64,000 bases of DNA from an uncultured Bacteroidota bacterium (GTDB taxonomy: Bacteria > Bacteroidota > Bacteroidia > NS11-12g > UBA9320): positions 95,252 through 159,251 of the forward strand of contig CAKZLB010000059.1 in assembly GCA_937124965.1 (NCBI GenBank). Reading direction: 5' to 3'. The position numbers and the translations under genes were made by a program. Of the stretch, positions 46,067-55,913 are shown piece by piece. Under the pieces are notes generated by a model. It searched no databases. It had not been told where the DNA came from and saw only the letters and a list, made by a program, of their open reading frames with translations. Every line of letters starts with the position of its first letter. The stretch's first letter is position 1.

Positions 46067-47869
46067 CTATGTATACCGTCTTTTTCTAATAAATGCATTG
46101 ATAAGTCCAAATAAGATGAGTAAAGCAATTGGTAAAGCGATATTTACTATCTGCCATTTTGTTTTTTCTGCTTTTACTTTCCCTTTATCCAATAAGCGTA
46201 ATTCAATTTTCTTTGATCGCACTTCTATGAGGTTCGATTCATCACACAAGTAATCGACACAATTCAAGAAAAACTTTTTATTGGCAAATTCAACAGGTTC
46301 TTTGAACGCTTTAGATGCGTACTTGTCATATCCCAACGGATAAACTTGCTTCCGTTCTTTATCGGTTTGATTACTGATAAAATCACCATCAGAAATTACA
46401 ATCATGGAGTTGTTTGTGCCTTTAGCTTTAAATGGAATTGGGCTCTTATCTTTCATTGCTCTTCTGTGAGCAAACAACGATTTAAAATCTCCTTCTACAA
46501 GCACGGCTGCAATATTATTTGGAGCAGTAAACATTTCAGCGGTTGGTTTTAATCGCAATAAATCTAATGAGATATTTATGGGGTTATTAGCTACCCTGCT
46601 TGTTGCAGATGATTGAAGAAGAACTGTTTTTTTAATGTCCTTATTCGGCAACGTATCAATTCCTGCAACATATCGACCCCAAACCGATGTAAGATTTCGT
46701 ACAATTGGATGTTCACCACTTGGAGCGAAAATTGGATAAAACAACCAAGGAAGAAACCCGGGCTGCCCACTTGCTCCATTTGCAAGAACCGGAATACCGT
46801 GACAGTTTAAATCTTGAATTAGTGTGGGGTTAATGCGAACACTATAGCGAAATAATAGATCATTTACGTTGAGGTTGTAATCCGCAGTCATAATTGAACC
46901 ATACTTTGCAACACTGTCCATTTCTGCAATTAATGGTTCCGCCAACCAAATGACCTTACCGCCATTCATTATGTATTGATCAATAAGAAATAGTTCTTCA
47001 TCTAAGAAACTGATGCGAGGTTTTGCTATGATAAGAGCCTTATAATCTTGCATCTTATCCATTACCCCTTTTAGCAGAATAGCTCCAGCATCGTCTGGGT
47101 TTTTCTGCATTTTACTCAGAAATTGTTTGGTACAGGCAGTGTCTGTAAGACTAATATTAAGGTCTTCTACCGTATAAAATTCACTTAGAGACTTTGAGAT
47201 ATCTGCAACAAAAATGGGATCTAATTCTCCATGACCCTTTGTGAAAGCAATTTTAATTTCTTGGTTAACTACACACTTGCGGATTACGTTTCCAATTTCA
47301 TATTCTAGCAACTCAATACTACCATTGATATCTTCTTCTAATGGTTGTCCGAACTCTCTTTTAAGCAGATTTAACGGATATTCTGTGCCTTTATAACTAA
47401 CGATTCCTGCAGGTATAATGTATTTCTCTGAGGTAGCCTCATCTTGTCCGATTTCTGGACGTGTAATTTGAACACCTTTTGCGTTCAACTGCCGCAAAAT
47501 ATCGTCCTTCTCTTTAATTGGTTTATCGGTAAGTAAATCTTCAAATCGGTAAATAACATTACCGTTGCTAATATGCTGATATTCATTTAGCAAGTCTCTT
47601 GCGGCATTTTGTAATCTTTTATATTCTTGAGGAAACTCTCCATCCAAAAATATCTGGACATACAGAGGTTCGTCAAGCTGGTCCACTAAATCGAGTGTTG
47701 TTTCAGAAAGTGTAAATCTTCCCTCTTTTGTTAAATCAAAACGCTTATAGAACATGCTTGATGCAACATTCAAGACGGCAATTGCAGCAATCAAAACAGC
47801 AAATTGCCACAAGTGCTTTTGCTTTACAGATTTTGATGAGTAAATAGAAGTGCTTTTTTCCTTTACCAT
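46067..47869 (-). CDS. gldG: Gliding motility ABC-type protein GldG
   Basis: 600 residues: one N-terminal TM helix (about 24-42), a large periplasmic domain of the ABC-type uncharacterised transport family (with FTKGHGELDP and the IVISDGDFISN block), and a C-terminal TM helix (about 575-593) ending in RKRRYT. GldG and GldF form the membrane part of the GldAFG transporter needed for gliding in Flavobacterium. It overlaps gldF by 7 bases. Confidence 0.93.
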   Translation of the reverse strand: MVKEKSTSIYSSKSVKQKHLWQFAVLIAAIAVLNVASSMFYKRFDLTKEGRFTLSETTLDLVDQLDEPLYVQIFLDGEFPQEYKRLQNAARDLLNEYQHISNGNVIYRFEDLLTDKPIKEKDDILRQLNAKGVQITRPEIGQDEATSEKYIIPAGIVSYKGTEYPLNLLKREFGQPLEEDINGSIELLEYEIGNVIRKCVVNQEIKIAFTKGHGELDPIFVADISKSLSEFYTVEDLNISLTDTACTKQFLSKMQKNPDDAGAILLKGVMDKMQDYKALIIAKPRISFLDEELFLIDQYIMNGGKVIWLAEPLIAEMDSVAKYGSIMTADYNLNVNDLLFRYSVRINPTLIQDLNCHGIPVLANGASGQPGFLPWLFYPIFAPSGEHPIVRNLTSVWGRYVAGIDTLPNKDIKKTVLLQSSATSRVANNPINISLDLLRLKPTAEMFTAPNNIAAVLVEGDFKSLFAHRRAMKDKSPIPFKAKGTNNSMIVISDGDFISNQTDKERKQVYPLGYDKYASKAFKEPVEFANKKFFLNCVDYLCDESNLIEVRSKKIELRLLDKGKVKAEKTKWQIVNIALPIALLILFGLINAFIRKRRYT

Positions 47870-48591
47870 TTTCGTTTGCTAAAAGAAAGTTTTGTTAGAC
47901 CTAAAAAGAACGCAATAAAACCTACAAAATAGGTGACATCTCGTGTATCGATTACTCCACGACTTATGGATTGATAATGGAAGTCAATGCCCAACCATTC
48001 CAAATAATAGTTTGAGAGGCCAGTGCTCAACAAACCACTTAGTTGCCCCATAACAGAATACGTAACAAAGCATAGAAAAGTTGATACTATGAACGCCACA
48101 ATTTGATTTTCGGAAATCGACGAAGCGAATAGACCAACACTTACATAACAACCACCGAGAAATAGCAAACCAATATATGACCCCCACATTGCTCCAGTGT
48201 CAATATTCCCTTCAGGACTTCCAAGTTTATGAATCGTATAGTAGTATAGGAGGGTAGGGATTAATGCAAAAATGACAAGACCCAAGCTCGCAAAAAACTT
48301 GCCTAGTATAATTTCCCAATCTGTGATAGGGTGTGTGGTAAGAAGTTCAATGGTACCCGTTTTCTTTTCTTCTGCTAATGATCGCATTGTGATAGCTGAC
48401 ACTAGAAAAATGAAAACCCAAGGAGCCATTAAAAACAATGTGTCCAAGCTAGCAGCGCCATAATCCAGTGCGTTAGTGTCTTTGTACACCCACATGAATA
48501 AACCAATAGCAAGCAGAAACACTGCAACGACAATGTATGCAATTAACGAGCTAAGGAAGCCACGTATTTCTTTTTTTAAGATACTGAACAT
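47863..48591 (-). CDS. gldF: Gliding motility ABC transporter permease GldF
   Basis: 242 residues with six TM helices and the ABC-2 type permease signature. It opens FSILKKEIRGFLSS, and the loop MRSLAEEKKTGTIELLTTHPI matches ABC-2 permeases. GldF pairs with ATPase GldA and with GldG. It lies 1 base after gldA and overlaps gldG. Confidence 0.93.
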   Translation of the reverse strand: MFSILKKEIRGFLSSLIAYIVVAVFLLAIGLFMWVYKDTNALDYGAASLDTLFLMAPWVFIFLVSAITMRSLAEEKKTGTIELLTTHPITDWEIILGKFFASLGLVIFALIPTLLYYYTIHKLGSPEGNIDTGAMWGSYIGLLFLGGCYVSVGLFASSISENQIVAFIVSTFLCFVTYSVMGQLSGLLSTGLSNYYLEWLGIDFHYQSISRGVIDTRDVTYFVGFIAFFLGLTKLSFSKRKW

Positions 48592-48592
48592 A

Positions 48593-49501
48593 TTAATTAG
48601 TCAAGGACCTAAAAACGGTTTCTAAACTATCTTCTATTTCTTTTTGTTCGAGAATAATATTTTGGTTTTCAACAGCGTAATTGAATAGTTTTTCTTGAAA
48701 ATCAGTTTCCACTCCTGCGCTTATCTCGTATCGGTTGTTGCTTAAAGCTTCAACTTTTTGAACTCCTGATATGTTTTTTAAACTAGAAACGTCAGCAGGA
48801 TTTTTAAACTGCACAATTACTTTTTTTCCCTTCTTATGAAGTTTGTGTAAATCTGCAATCGAATCGTCAGCTACAAGTTTGCCTTGATTGATAATTATTA
48901 CACGACTACACATTGCTTCAACCTCTTGCATGATGTGTGTAGACAGAAGTACGGTACGTTCTTCACCAATAGAGGTAATGAGCTTTCGTATTTCTGTTAT
49001 TTGATTTGGGTCTAAACCCGAAGTGGGTTCGTCAAGAATCAACACGTTGGGGTCGTTCATCAAAGCCTGAGCCATTCCAACTCGTTGCTTGTACCCTTTT
49101 GATAACGTACCAATTTTTTTATGTTGCTCTCGCTCTAAACCTGTGCGATCAATCATTTGTGCAACTCGCTTAGGCACTTCTTTCGTAATCCCACACAGGT
49201 TAGCAACAAATCCCAAATACTCCTTGACATACATGTCAAAATATAGCGGATTTTGTTCTGGGAGATACCCGATTGTGCGCTTTATCTTTAAATCATCTTC
49301 CCCCAGCCAAAGATTGTTAATCTTGGCCGAACCAGAAGTAGGAGTGATGTAGCCAGTCAACATTTTCATAGTTGTGCTTTTTCCCGCCCCATTCGGTCCA
49401 AGAAAACCAACTACCTGACCAGTAGGAATATCGAATGAAACGTCGTCTACGGCCCATTGTGAACCATATTGCTTGGAAAGCTTGCTTACTTCAATCGACA
49501 T
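48593..49501 (-). CDS. gldA: Gliding motility ABC transporter ATP-binding protein GldA
   Basis: 302 residues. Walker A GPNGAGKST is at 35-43, the signature is LSKGYKQRVG, Walker B is VLILDEPTSGLDP and the H-loop is STHIMQEV. The C-terminal extension (about 220-300) is typical of GldA and ABC-2 exporters. It is thought to energise the GldF/GldG complex. It starts 8 bases after the end of the giant T9SS gene upstream on the same strand, so they may share a transcript. Confidence 0.95.
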   Translation of the reverse strand: MSIEVSKLSKQYGSQWAVDDVSFDIPTGQVVGFLGPNGAGKSTTMKMLTGYITPTSGSAKINNLWLGEDDLKIKRTIGYLPEQNPLYFDMYVKEYLGFVANLCGITKEVPKRVAQMIDRTGLEREQHKKIGTLSKGYKQRVGMAQALMNDPNVLILDEPTSGLDPNQITEIRKLITSIGEERTVLLSTHIMQEVEAMCSRVIIINQGKLVADDSIADLHKLHKKGKKVIVQFKNPADVSSLKNISGVQKVEALSNNRYEISAGVETDFQEKLFNYAVENQNIILEQKEIEDSLETVFRSLTN

Positions 49502-49509
49502 GTATACTT

Positions 49510-52428
49510 CTATTCAACTACAATTTTTAACGCAGATGAACCTTGAGAATTGCTTAAGCCTAAATAATAATTACCAGCAGAAAGACCTTTCAAATCAATT
49601 GTAAATGAATTTTCTCCTGGATATACAGTGAAGCTTCTTGTTTGAAGAACCTTACCTGTAAGGTCACTTAATTGAATCGTTAAATCATCATTCGACATTG
49701 AACCAAATTGAATAGTCACTTTATCGTTTGCAGGATTAGGGAAATAATTTAAGCCAAGTAACCTAAGGTTCTCAATACTCAATTTTGTGTCAAGTTTCAT
49801 AGAAGCAGTTCCTTCACAACCGTCTGCGTTCGTTACAGTTACAGAGTAAGTACCTGCGTCTTTTGCATAAATAGATGGGGTTGTTTCTGATGTACTCCAG
49901 TTGTACGATGCAAAACCAGCACCAGGTGTAAGTAATACCGAATCCCCTTTAGTGATTGTGGTATCGTTTCCTAAACTTATAATTGGTTTTGTAGCAGTGT
50001 TTACAGTTATGCTGTCCGTATACGTACACGTGAATTCATCAGTTACTCGTAACCAGTAGGTCCCACTATTATTGATTAGAAGTGAATCGTCAGATGAGTT
50101 ATTATTCCATTTGTAAGAAGTTAAATCTTTTGGACCAACTAAATAGCGACTAGATCCAACGCAAAGTGCAAAATCATTTCCCAAACTAAACATCGGCTGA
50201 TCACGCTCTACTAATACAATAGTATCCGATGAAGGGCAATTGAAACTGTTGAATGCAGTTAAGTGATAACTACCAGCTTTAGATACAACAATGTTTTGTA
50301 AGTTAGAAGCAGTATCGTTCCAGATATATCCAGACAGTGCACCAGGGCCTAAAATCGTGAACGATGCACCTGTACAAAACGTGTCATCAGCACCCAAGCT
50401 GAAAGGAGAAGATGGGTTTGTTAAAATTAGAATTTCATCACTTGCTATACACCCATTTGCATCTACGACATCAAGTTTGTGTGTTTTTTCCGCTGATGTT
50501 GTGAATGTTTGATTACTTCCTTCACCACTATTCCAGTTGTATGACGACATGTTAGCAGGCCCAGTTAGTTCGATAGAAGATACTTCACAAATTGTGGTGT
50601 CGTTCCCTAAGCTAAATGTAGGATTCGCATTTACTGTAGCTATCATTGTATCTTTATACTGACAGCTATTGCCATCGATTCCACTGAAAACGATAGTGTC
50701 TGCTTGTTTTAATTTAATTGTTCGGTTACTCGAATTTACGGTGTTACCAACCCATAAGTAAGAGATTAAGTTTGCAGAGCCTACAATATTTACAGAGTCT
50801 CCATCACAAAAGCTAGTGTCACGAGCCAAATCTTCTGTCAAGAAGTCGTTTACAATTACTTTTATAGTAGTAGAGTCACTTGAACACGCCTGATCTGCGG
50901 AAGAAACCACCAATTTGTATGTTGTTGTTGAACTAGGTGATACACTTGGGTTTGCTTTAGTACTTATTTCTTTTCCTGTATCGTCAGTCCATGAGTACTT
51001 TACACCAGTGATACTTAGTTTTCCAATTGAAACAGACAAACCTTTACAAACCTCAACAGAGTCTCTTGTTAATTCCGCTGACAACTGACAGCATAAAGTT
51101 GAGTCATTTACACTTGAAACGGTAGTAGTAGATACCGTAGGAGTTTGATTTCTTACTCCATTAACTGTTGAACCAAAAGCGGTACTTTTAAAATTTAAGT
51201 TAAACGAGTTAAATGGTTGAACTGAAGAGTTACACAGGGTCGAACCATTTGCACGGAGTTTTACTAAGTAAAAGTCATCATCTGTATTGCTATTAAATGA
51301 TCTTGATGTTGAAAGAATCATATAACCTCCGTCTGGAGTTGTTACAATATCAGTTGGCCAATGTCCATCTCTATCAGAGCCACCAATTATGTTTGTGTTA
51401 CCGAGTTTATGAGTATTGTCGAATTCAGCAAAGAACACTTGTCTATCTCCAGGTTGTGGCTCAGCATAACCAACAACAGCATAACCAGCGTTTGATGGGC
51501 GAATAACCACATCGAAACCTCGATCATTTCCATTTGTTCCTATGGCTACTGGGGCAATACTTCCACCAGAAGTATCACAGGTCATAACCAGTAAATCATT
51601 ATCACCAACGCTCACAGCTTTGGTCCAACCTGTTACGATATAGGTGTTATTGGTTACTTTAACATCCCATCCAGCATCGTCCTTTTCAGAACCAATGGCG
51701 TTCATCCACTTCAGGTTTCCAGTAGAATCGAATTTTGCGATAAAAGCATCAGACGTACCAGCACTTCCTGTTAGACCACCATTTACAACACTATCGTATG
51801 TTGTTTGACCAGTAACAACCACGTTACCTCGACCATCTTCAGTTAAGCCATAAGCTTCATCATCACCAGGACTACCGAATGCTTTATACCAACGTACGTT
51901 TCCGGAAGACCCTAGTTTTGCTAAGAAGCACTGATCACCTAACGAATCGTTTTTCACATAGCCAGTAACATAATATCCTTTACTATAAAAAGATTGAATA
52001 ACATTGTACCCGTCTTCTACGCTATCAGAGGCCATAGTTCTGCTCCATTCGACCTTTCCATTTTTGTCTGTTTTGATGACAATTGCATCGCCATCTTTAT
52101 TATAAGAATCAGTGCTACCAGTAATTACAAAGCCAGAATCACTTGTTGTTGCTAAATTCCACCCTATATCATCACCACTTTCACCATAGGTCTTTGACCA
52201 TTGCACCTCACCCATTCCGTTAGACTTTACTAAAAAGATATCTTTTTTACCTTTTCCGTAGCTCTCAGTGTATCCGACACTAATATATCCGCCGTCGAGT
52301 GTTCTTTGTATACCGTAGCTGTTTTCGGACTTACTTCCTCCGATTGTGCGTTGAAAAAGTGTTTCCTGAGCAACACTTGTAAAAAATAAGCCAATTAATA
52401 GCGCAAAAATTCCTATTGTTTTCTTCAT
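49510..52428 (-). CDS. Very large T9SS type A secreted protein with propeller-like and Ig-like repeats
   Basis: 972 residues with a signal peptide (to about 20). Residues 20-430 contain repeats of the type GGYISVGYTESYG...D.FLVK, similar to propeller repeats of Bacteroidota secreted proteins. Residues 450-870 are Ig-like repeats with TFSLGNDTTIC and YNWSTGE-like motifs, with SGTYWLRVTD and VTNADGCEG. The C-terminus (YFPNPANDKVTIQF, SGYYLG-like strands and final KIVVE) is a type A sorting domain. Likely a cell-surface adhesin; position directly before gldA suggests use with the gliding and secretion apparatus. Confidence 0.88.
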   Translation of the reverse strand: MKKTIGIFALLIGLFFTSVAQETLFQRTIGGSKSENSYGIQRTLDGGYISVGYTESYGKGKKDIFLVKSNGMGEVQWSKTYGESGDDIGWNLATTSDSGFVITGSTDSYNKDGDAIVIKTDKNGKVEWSRTMASDSVEDGYNVIQSFYSKGYYVTGYVKNDSLGDQCFLAKLGSSGNVRWYKAFGSPGDDEAYGLTEDGRGNVVVTGQTTYDSVVNGGLTGSAGTSDAFIAKFDSTGNLKWMNAIGSEKDDAGWDVKVTNNTYIVTGWTKAVSVGDNDLLVMTCDTSGGSIAPVAIGTNGNDRGFDVVIRPSNAGYAVVGYAEPQPGDRQVFFAEFDNTHKLGNTNIIGGSDRDGHWPTDIVTTPDGGYMILSTSRSFNSNTDDDFYLVKLRANGSTLCNSSVQPFNSFNLNFKSTAFGSTVNGVRNQTPTVSTTTVSSVNDSTLCCQLSAELTRDSVEVCKGLSVSIGKLSITGVKYSWTDDTGKEISTKANPSVSPSSTTTYKLVVSSADQACSSDSTTIKVIVNDFLTEDLARDTSFCDGDSVNIVGSANLISYLWVGNTVNSSNRTIKLKQADTIVFSGIDGNSCQYKDTMIATVNANPTFSLGNDTTICEVSSIELTGPANMSSYNWNSGEGSNQTFTTSAEKTHKLDVVDANGCIASDEILILTNPSSPFSLGADDTFCTGASFTILGPGALSGYIWNDTASNLQNIVVSKAGSYHLTAFNSFNCPSSDTIVLVERDQPMFSLGNDFALCVGSSRYLVGPKDLTSYKWNNNSSDDSLLINNSGTYWLRVTDEFTCTYTDSITVNTATKPIISLGNDTTITKGDSVLLTPGAGFASYNWSTSETTPSIYAKDAGTYSVTVTNADGCEGTASMKLDTKLSIENLRLLGLNYFPNPANDKVTIQFGSMSNDDLTIQLSDLTGKVLQTRSFTVYPGENSFTIDLKGLSAGNYYLGLSNSQGSSALKIVVE

Positions 52429-52540
52429 ATTCAGTTAAACTTTTTTGAGAATCTAGCCCCAAAATCATGGAGTCAGAATCATCGCGCAATCTAAGGAATA
52501 TCACGAACAATTTACAACATTTTGACTGTCAAAGACATAA

Positions 52541-53116
52541 TTATTGCTTAAATCGTAGGATTAGATTTGTGTTATACGTTGCGAAAGACTCCAGTCGACC
52601 TTTGAATCCAGATTCTTTGATATAATTTCCTTCCTCGTCTAATTCTAGAGGTGTATAGTGCGACTCAAATTTATTTGGAGAACAAACGGACTGACCTCCT
52701 AAGTAAAAAATTAACTTTTCGAGAACAGATGACAATTGCATCGTTGGTAATCTCCCACCGATTCCAGAGCTAACTCCTACAAAGGCAAATACTTTATTAT
52801 CGTATAAATATTTATGATTGTTGCCACTATAATGATTCGTCATATTAGCAAGTTCTGGTGATATTAACCAGTTATATTCCGGACTTAATATGTATACCAA
52901 ATCAGCATCCCTCCATGTATCGAGAAGCTCCTTCTGAAAACTAGTTGGGTTGTCAGCATCTATTGGGTTTCCATTAAAAAAAGGCAAATCATACGCACGA
53001 AAATCAACTATGTGAGTGTCATGTCCATGTTTTTCATGAATATTTTTAAGTGCTTTTGCAACACGAATCGTGTTGTTTCCTTTTCTTGATGTTCCTGATA
53101 ACAATGCGACTTTCAT
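52541..53116 (-). CDS. NADPH-dependent FMN reductase-family oxidoreductase
   Basis: 191 residues with a flavodoxin-like fold. GTSRKGNNTIRVAKAL is the phosphate-binding loop for FMN, and DLVYILSPEYNWLISPELANM holds the family YN(G/W)..P segment. Such enzymes reduce FMN or quinones with NAD(P)H. It is the last gene of the tyrS operon, 5 bases after the membrane protein gene. Confidence 0.92.
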   Translation of the reverse strand: MKVALLSGTSRKGNNTIRVAKALKNIHEKHGHDTHIVDFRAYDLPFFNGNPIDADNPTSFQKELLDTWRDADLVYILSPEYNWLISPELANMTNHYSGNNHKYLYDNKVFAFVGVSSGIGGRLPTMQLSSVLEKLIFYLGGQSVCSPNKFESHYTPLELDEEGNYIKESGFKGRLESFATYNTNLILRFKQ

Positions 53117-53121
53117 AGTTC

Positions 53122-53661
53122 TTAAAGCTCTTTTAGTTTTTTGCTGATTACTTTAACATTTGACAGATTGCGAGCCATATCAACTATAGCAATGGGACTT
53201 TTTGGTCTGCTATATATTTCAATTCCAGAATCCGTTGGAGTAAGCGTTACAATATCTTTTTGTCCAAACCTACTTTTTATAAGTAGTTTTATTGAGCCGG
53301 GGTCTTCAGATAACAACGTCCAATCTTTATTTGTTAATAAGCTTTTGAGTTTCGTTTTATATACATCAAGAGACCACTTACTATTTGTAATGATAAACCG
53401 TTGACGCATCTTGAGATATTGTTTAGGGTCTAAATTTCCTTCATTTTCGAAGGCTATTGCATGCCATGTGTTGAGTACCAAACCAATTCCAATAGCGATG
53501 ATAATAGACCAGTTGTGGTCGACAGTTAGAAAATCATATCCGTATTTTACTTTGCCTTGTTTGAAGGTAATAATTGCTGCTGCTATTGGAAACGAAATCA
53601 AACTGAGCTTTACCCAATTGACAAAATAGATAATTAGTTTAAACCAAGAGTTACTATTCAT
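53122..53661 (-). CDS. Membrane protein of unknown function
   Basis: 179 residues. Two hydrophobic segments near the N-terminus (about 10-30 and 48-68) anchor a soluble C-terminal domain (about 75-179) with a KLKSLLTNKDWTLL start and a DIVTLTPTDSGIEIYSRPKSP strand. No family identified. It overlaps the flavin reductase gene by 8 bases and lies 5 bases from the next gene, so it is in the operon. Confidence 0.72.
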   Translation of the reverse strand: MNSNSWFKLIIYFVNWVKLSLISFPIAAAIITFKQGKVKYGYDFLTVDHNWSIIIAIGIGLVLNTWHAIAFENEGNLDPKQYLKMRQRFIITNSKWSLDVYKTKLKSLLTNKDWTLLSEDPGSIKLLIKSRFGQKDIVTLTPTDSGIEIYSRPKSPIAIVDMARNLSNVKVISKKLKEL

Positions 53662-54514
53662 TTCCTATATTTTTTAATAAAAGGCTTAATGCCTCTTGGG
53701 TTTTGTTTTCAAGGAGAAGGTCACTGGCTTTTTTATAAGCTGCTGTCTCTCCCAACGATTCTTCTGAACCATATTCTTCGGCACTAGGTATTTTTTCTAG
53801 TTGTCCTAATTGTCCTAATTGGTTTCCAGTTAGGTGAGGTGAAAGTCTAATTTTTTCTGGTAACTGGTCAATACCAATTCCAATGGATGTGATAGGTTTT
53901 GGTATTTCAAAGAGTGCGTCTCCATTTGCTCTGCAATAGAAATTTCCACCCATTCTTGAAATCAAATCAATTTTATATGGATCAATGTGATTTTTTTCGG
54001 TGATGATTTTTTCATCAATGTGCAGCTTCACTACTTCACAAATAATCAAGTTACCAGCACCACCTTTTTCTCCCAACTCCTTTATTTCGATGACTTTACA
54101 TTCTAACTGAACTGGCGACTCCTTAACTCGAGCCGGTTTAATAAGTTCTGCGTCAATCGGTGTAAAGCCGGCTTTAACAAACTCATCAGTACCTTTAGGG
54201 TAAGGTGAGCTAGCCAAACTCATTTGTTGCACCATGTCATAATTCACCACGTTAATCGTAACTTCAGGAACTTCTTTACAATTGAGGTAAGTATCCTTTG
54301 ATGCTCCGGTTCTGCCACTTTTGGCAGGAGAAAAAACAACTATCGGAGGATTCGCGCTGAAAACATTGAAAAAGCTAAAAGGTGCTAGATTGCGGTTTCC
54401 ATCTTTGTCAACAGTGCTCGCAAAACAAATAGGTCTTGGCCCAATACTTCCCAATAAATATTGATGAAGCTGTGGGATAGGAAGCTCCTTGGGGTTAATA
54501 CTTCTAATGCTCAT
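53654..54514 (-). CDS. Flavin reductase-like FMN-binding protein
   Basis: 286 residues of the DIM6/NTAB flavin reductase family: SIGPRPICFASTVDKDGNRNLAPFSFFNVF is the FMN-binding core (shown in part), PPIVVFSPAKSGR and ECKVIEIKELG are family segments. A short coding tandem repeat (9 bases, almost three copies near 53797-53822) gives GQLGQLGQL. It likely binds FMN and reduces a substrate or partner. It starts 2 bases after tyrS and should be co-transcribed with it. Confidence 0.9.
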   Translation of the reverse strand: MSIRSINPKELPIPQLHQYLLGSIGPRPICFASTVDKDGNRNLAPFSFFNVFSANPPIVVFSPAKSGRTGASKDTYLNCKEVPEVTINVVNYDMVQQMSLASSPYPKGTDEFVKAGFTPIDAELIKPARVKESPVQLECKVIEIKELGEKGGAGNLIICEVVKLHIDEKIITEKNHIDPYKIDLISRMGGNFYCRANGDALFEIPKPITSIGIGIDQLPEKIRLSPHLTGNQLGQLGQLEKIPSAEEYGSEESLGETAAYKKASDLLLENKTQEALSLLLKNIGNE

Positions 54515-54516
54515 GT

Positions 54517-55797
54517 CTATGAATTAACAGATAGTAAGAAATACGTTTTCTTTCCTCTTTGTAACAATACAAATCGGTTTTTGATTAAGTCTTTTTCGCT
54601 AAATGTATAATCGTCCTTCACTTTTTCGCGATTTACTGATATTGAGTTTTCTTTTAACGCACGTTTTGCTTCACCTTTGGATGCAGTTAAACCACATTCC
54701 GCCAACACATCGACAATGTTTTCTCCAATTAATGAGTCGACGGTACCTTGTTTTGCACCGCTAAAAACGTCAAGAAAGTCTGCTTCTTCCAAACTTCTTA
54801 AATTGCCCATTACATCATCAGAAAACAGAATCCCAGAAAGGTGTTCTGCTTTTTCTAATGCTTCTTGACCATGAACCCAAGCTGTAACGTGCTGCGCTAA
54901 TGCTTTTTGCAGTTCACGTTTATGCTCGTTCCCTTTGTGGTTTGCAATTAATTGATCTATTTCGTTTTGGTTTAAAAGGGTAAAGATTTTTATAAGCTTT
55001 TCAGCCTCTTCATCACCTGTTTTAATCCAAAATTGGTAGAATTGGTATGGGCTAGTTTTTTCTGGATCTAACCAAATATTTCCACCTTCCGATTTTCCAA
55101 ATTTGCTGCCATCTGGCTTGGTTAATAGAGGTGCAGTTATTGCAAAAGCATCATTTCCACCTTTTCTACGTATTAGTTCGGTACCTGTTACGATGTTGCC
55201 CCATTGATCACTGCCACCCATTTGTAATTTGCAGTTTTTATGTTGATTCAGGTAGTAAAAATCATACCCTTGAACCAATTGGTAGCTAAACTCAGTAAAT
55301 GAAATCCCGTCATCGATTCTATTTTTGACAGAATCTTTCGCCAACATATAATTAACCGTAATATGCTTTCCAACATCTCGAATAAATTCTAAGAAACCCA
55401 TGTTTTGAAACCAATCATAGTTGTTGGCCATCTCAGCGGCATTCTCTCCTGAAAAATCAAGAAACTGCTGTAATTGTTTTTTCTGACAAGATAAGTTGTG
55501 GTTTAGCGAATCGTTGTCTAACAACGTTCTCTCCGATTTTTTACCAGATGGATCTCCTACCATCCCTGTAGCACCTCCAACCAAAGCAATAGGTTTGTGA
55601 CCAGCACGCTGTAGATGAACTAATAAAATAATCGGCACTAAGTTTCCAATATGTAATGAGTCTGCAGTTGGATCAAAACCAACATAACCGGTAATCTGTT
55701 CATTCATTAAGGCGTCCTCAACACCAGGAATATGCTGGTGATAAAGTCCGCGCCACTTAAGCTCTTCTAGTAAATCGAATGATGGAGTGAAAGACAT
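54517..55797 (-). CDS. tyrS: Tyrosine--tRNA ligase
   Basis: 426 residues, the bacterial class I TyrRS. HIGN is the HIGH motif (in DSLHIGNLVPI), GGATGMVGDPSGK is the next block, and KFGKSEG is the KMSKS equivalent. An S4-type RNA-binding domain closes the C-terminus. It heads an operon of four genes and has a well-spaced Bacteroidota promoter 16 bases ahead of the ATG. Confidence 0.98.
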   Translation of the reverse strand: MSFTPSFDLLEELKWRGLYHQHIPGVEDALMNEQITGYVGFDPTADSLHIGNLVPIILLVHLQRAGHKPIALVGGATGMVGDPSGKKSERTLLDNDSLNHNLSCQKKQLQQFLDFSGENAAEMANNYDWFQNMGFLEFIRDVGKHITVNYMLAKDSVKNRIDDGISFTEFSYQLVQGYDFYYLNQHKNCKLQMGGSDQWGNIVTGTELIRRKGGNDAFAITAPLLTKPDGSKFGKSEGGNIWLDPEKTSPYQFYQFWIKTGDEEAEKLIKIFTLLNQNEIDQLIANHKGNEHKRELQKALAQHVTAWVHGQEALEKAEHLSGILFSDDVMGNLRSLEEADFLDVFSGAKQGTVDSLIGENIVDVLAECGLTASKGEAKRALKENSISVNREKVKDDYTFSEKDLIKNRFVLLQRGKKTYFLLSVNS

Positions 55798-55813
55798 GAT
55801 GTAAAATTTGCGG

Positions 55814-55843
55814 CAAAGATAGATGGTTAAAGGTAAGAGGCAA
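55814..55843 (-). promoter_or_regulatory. Bacteroidota sigma-A promoter for tyrS
   Basis: On the minus strand TTG (55841-55843), a 19-base spacer and TATCTTTG (55814-55821) fit the TTG-N19-TAnnTTTG consensus exactly. The ATG follows 16 bases after the -7 element, giving a very short leader and no room for a T-box. Confidence 0.65.
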
Positions 55844-55913
55844 CTTTAGAAAGTTTCATTCAAAAGTCTATTTGAAAATTGTAAATATAGAATTTAAACG
55901 AATTTTGTTGAAT

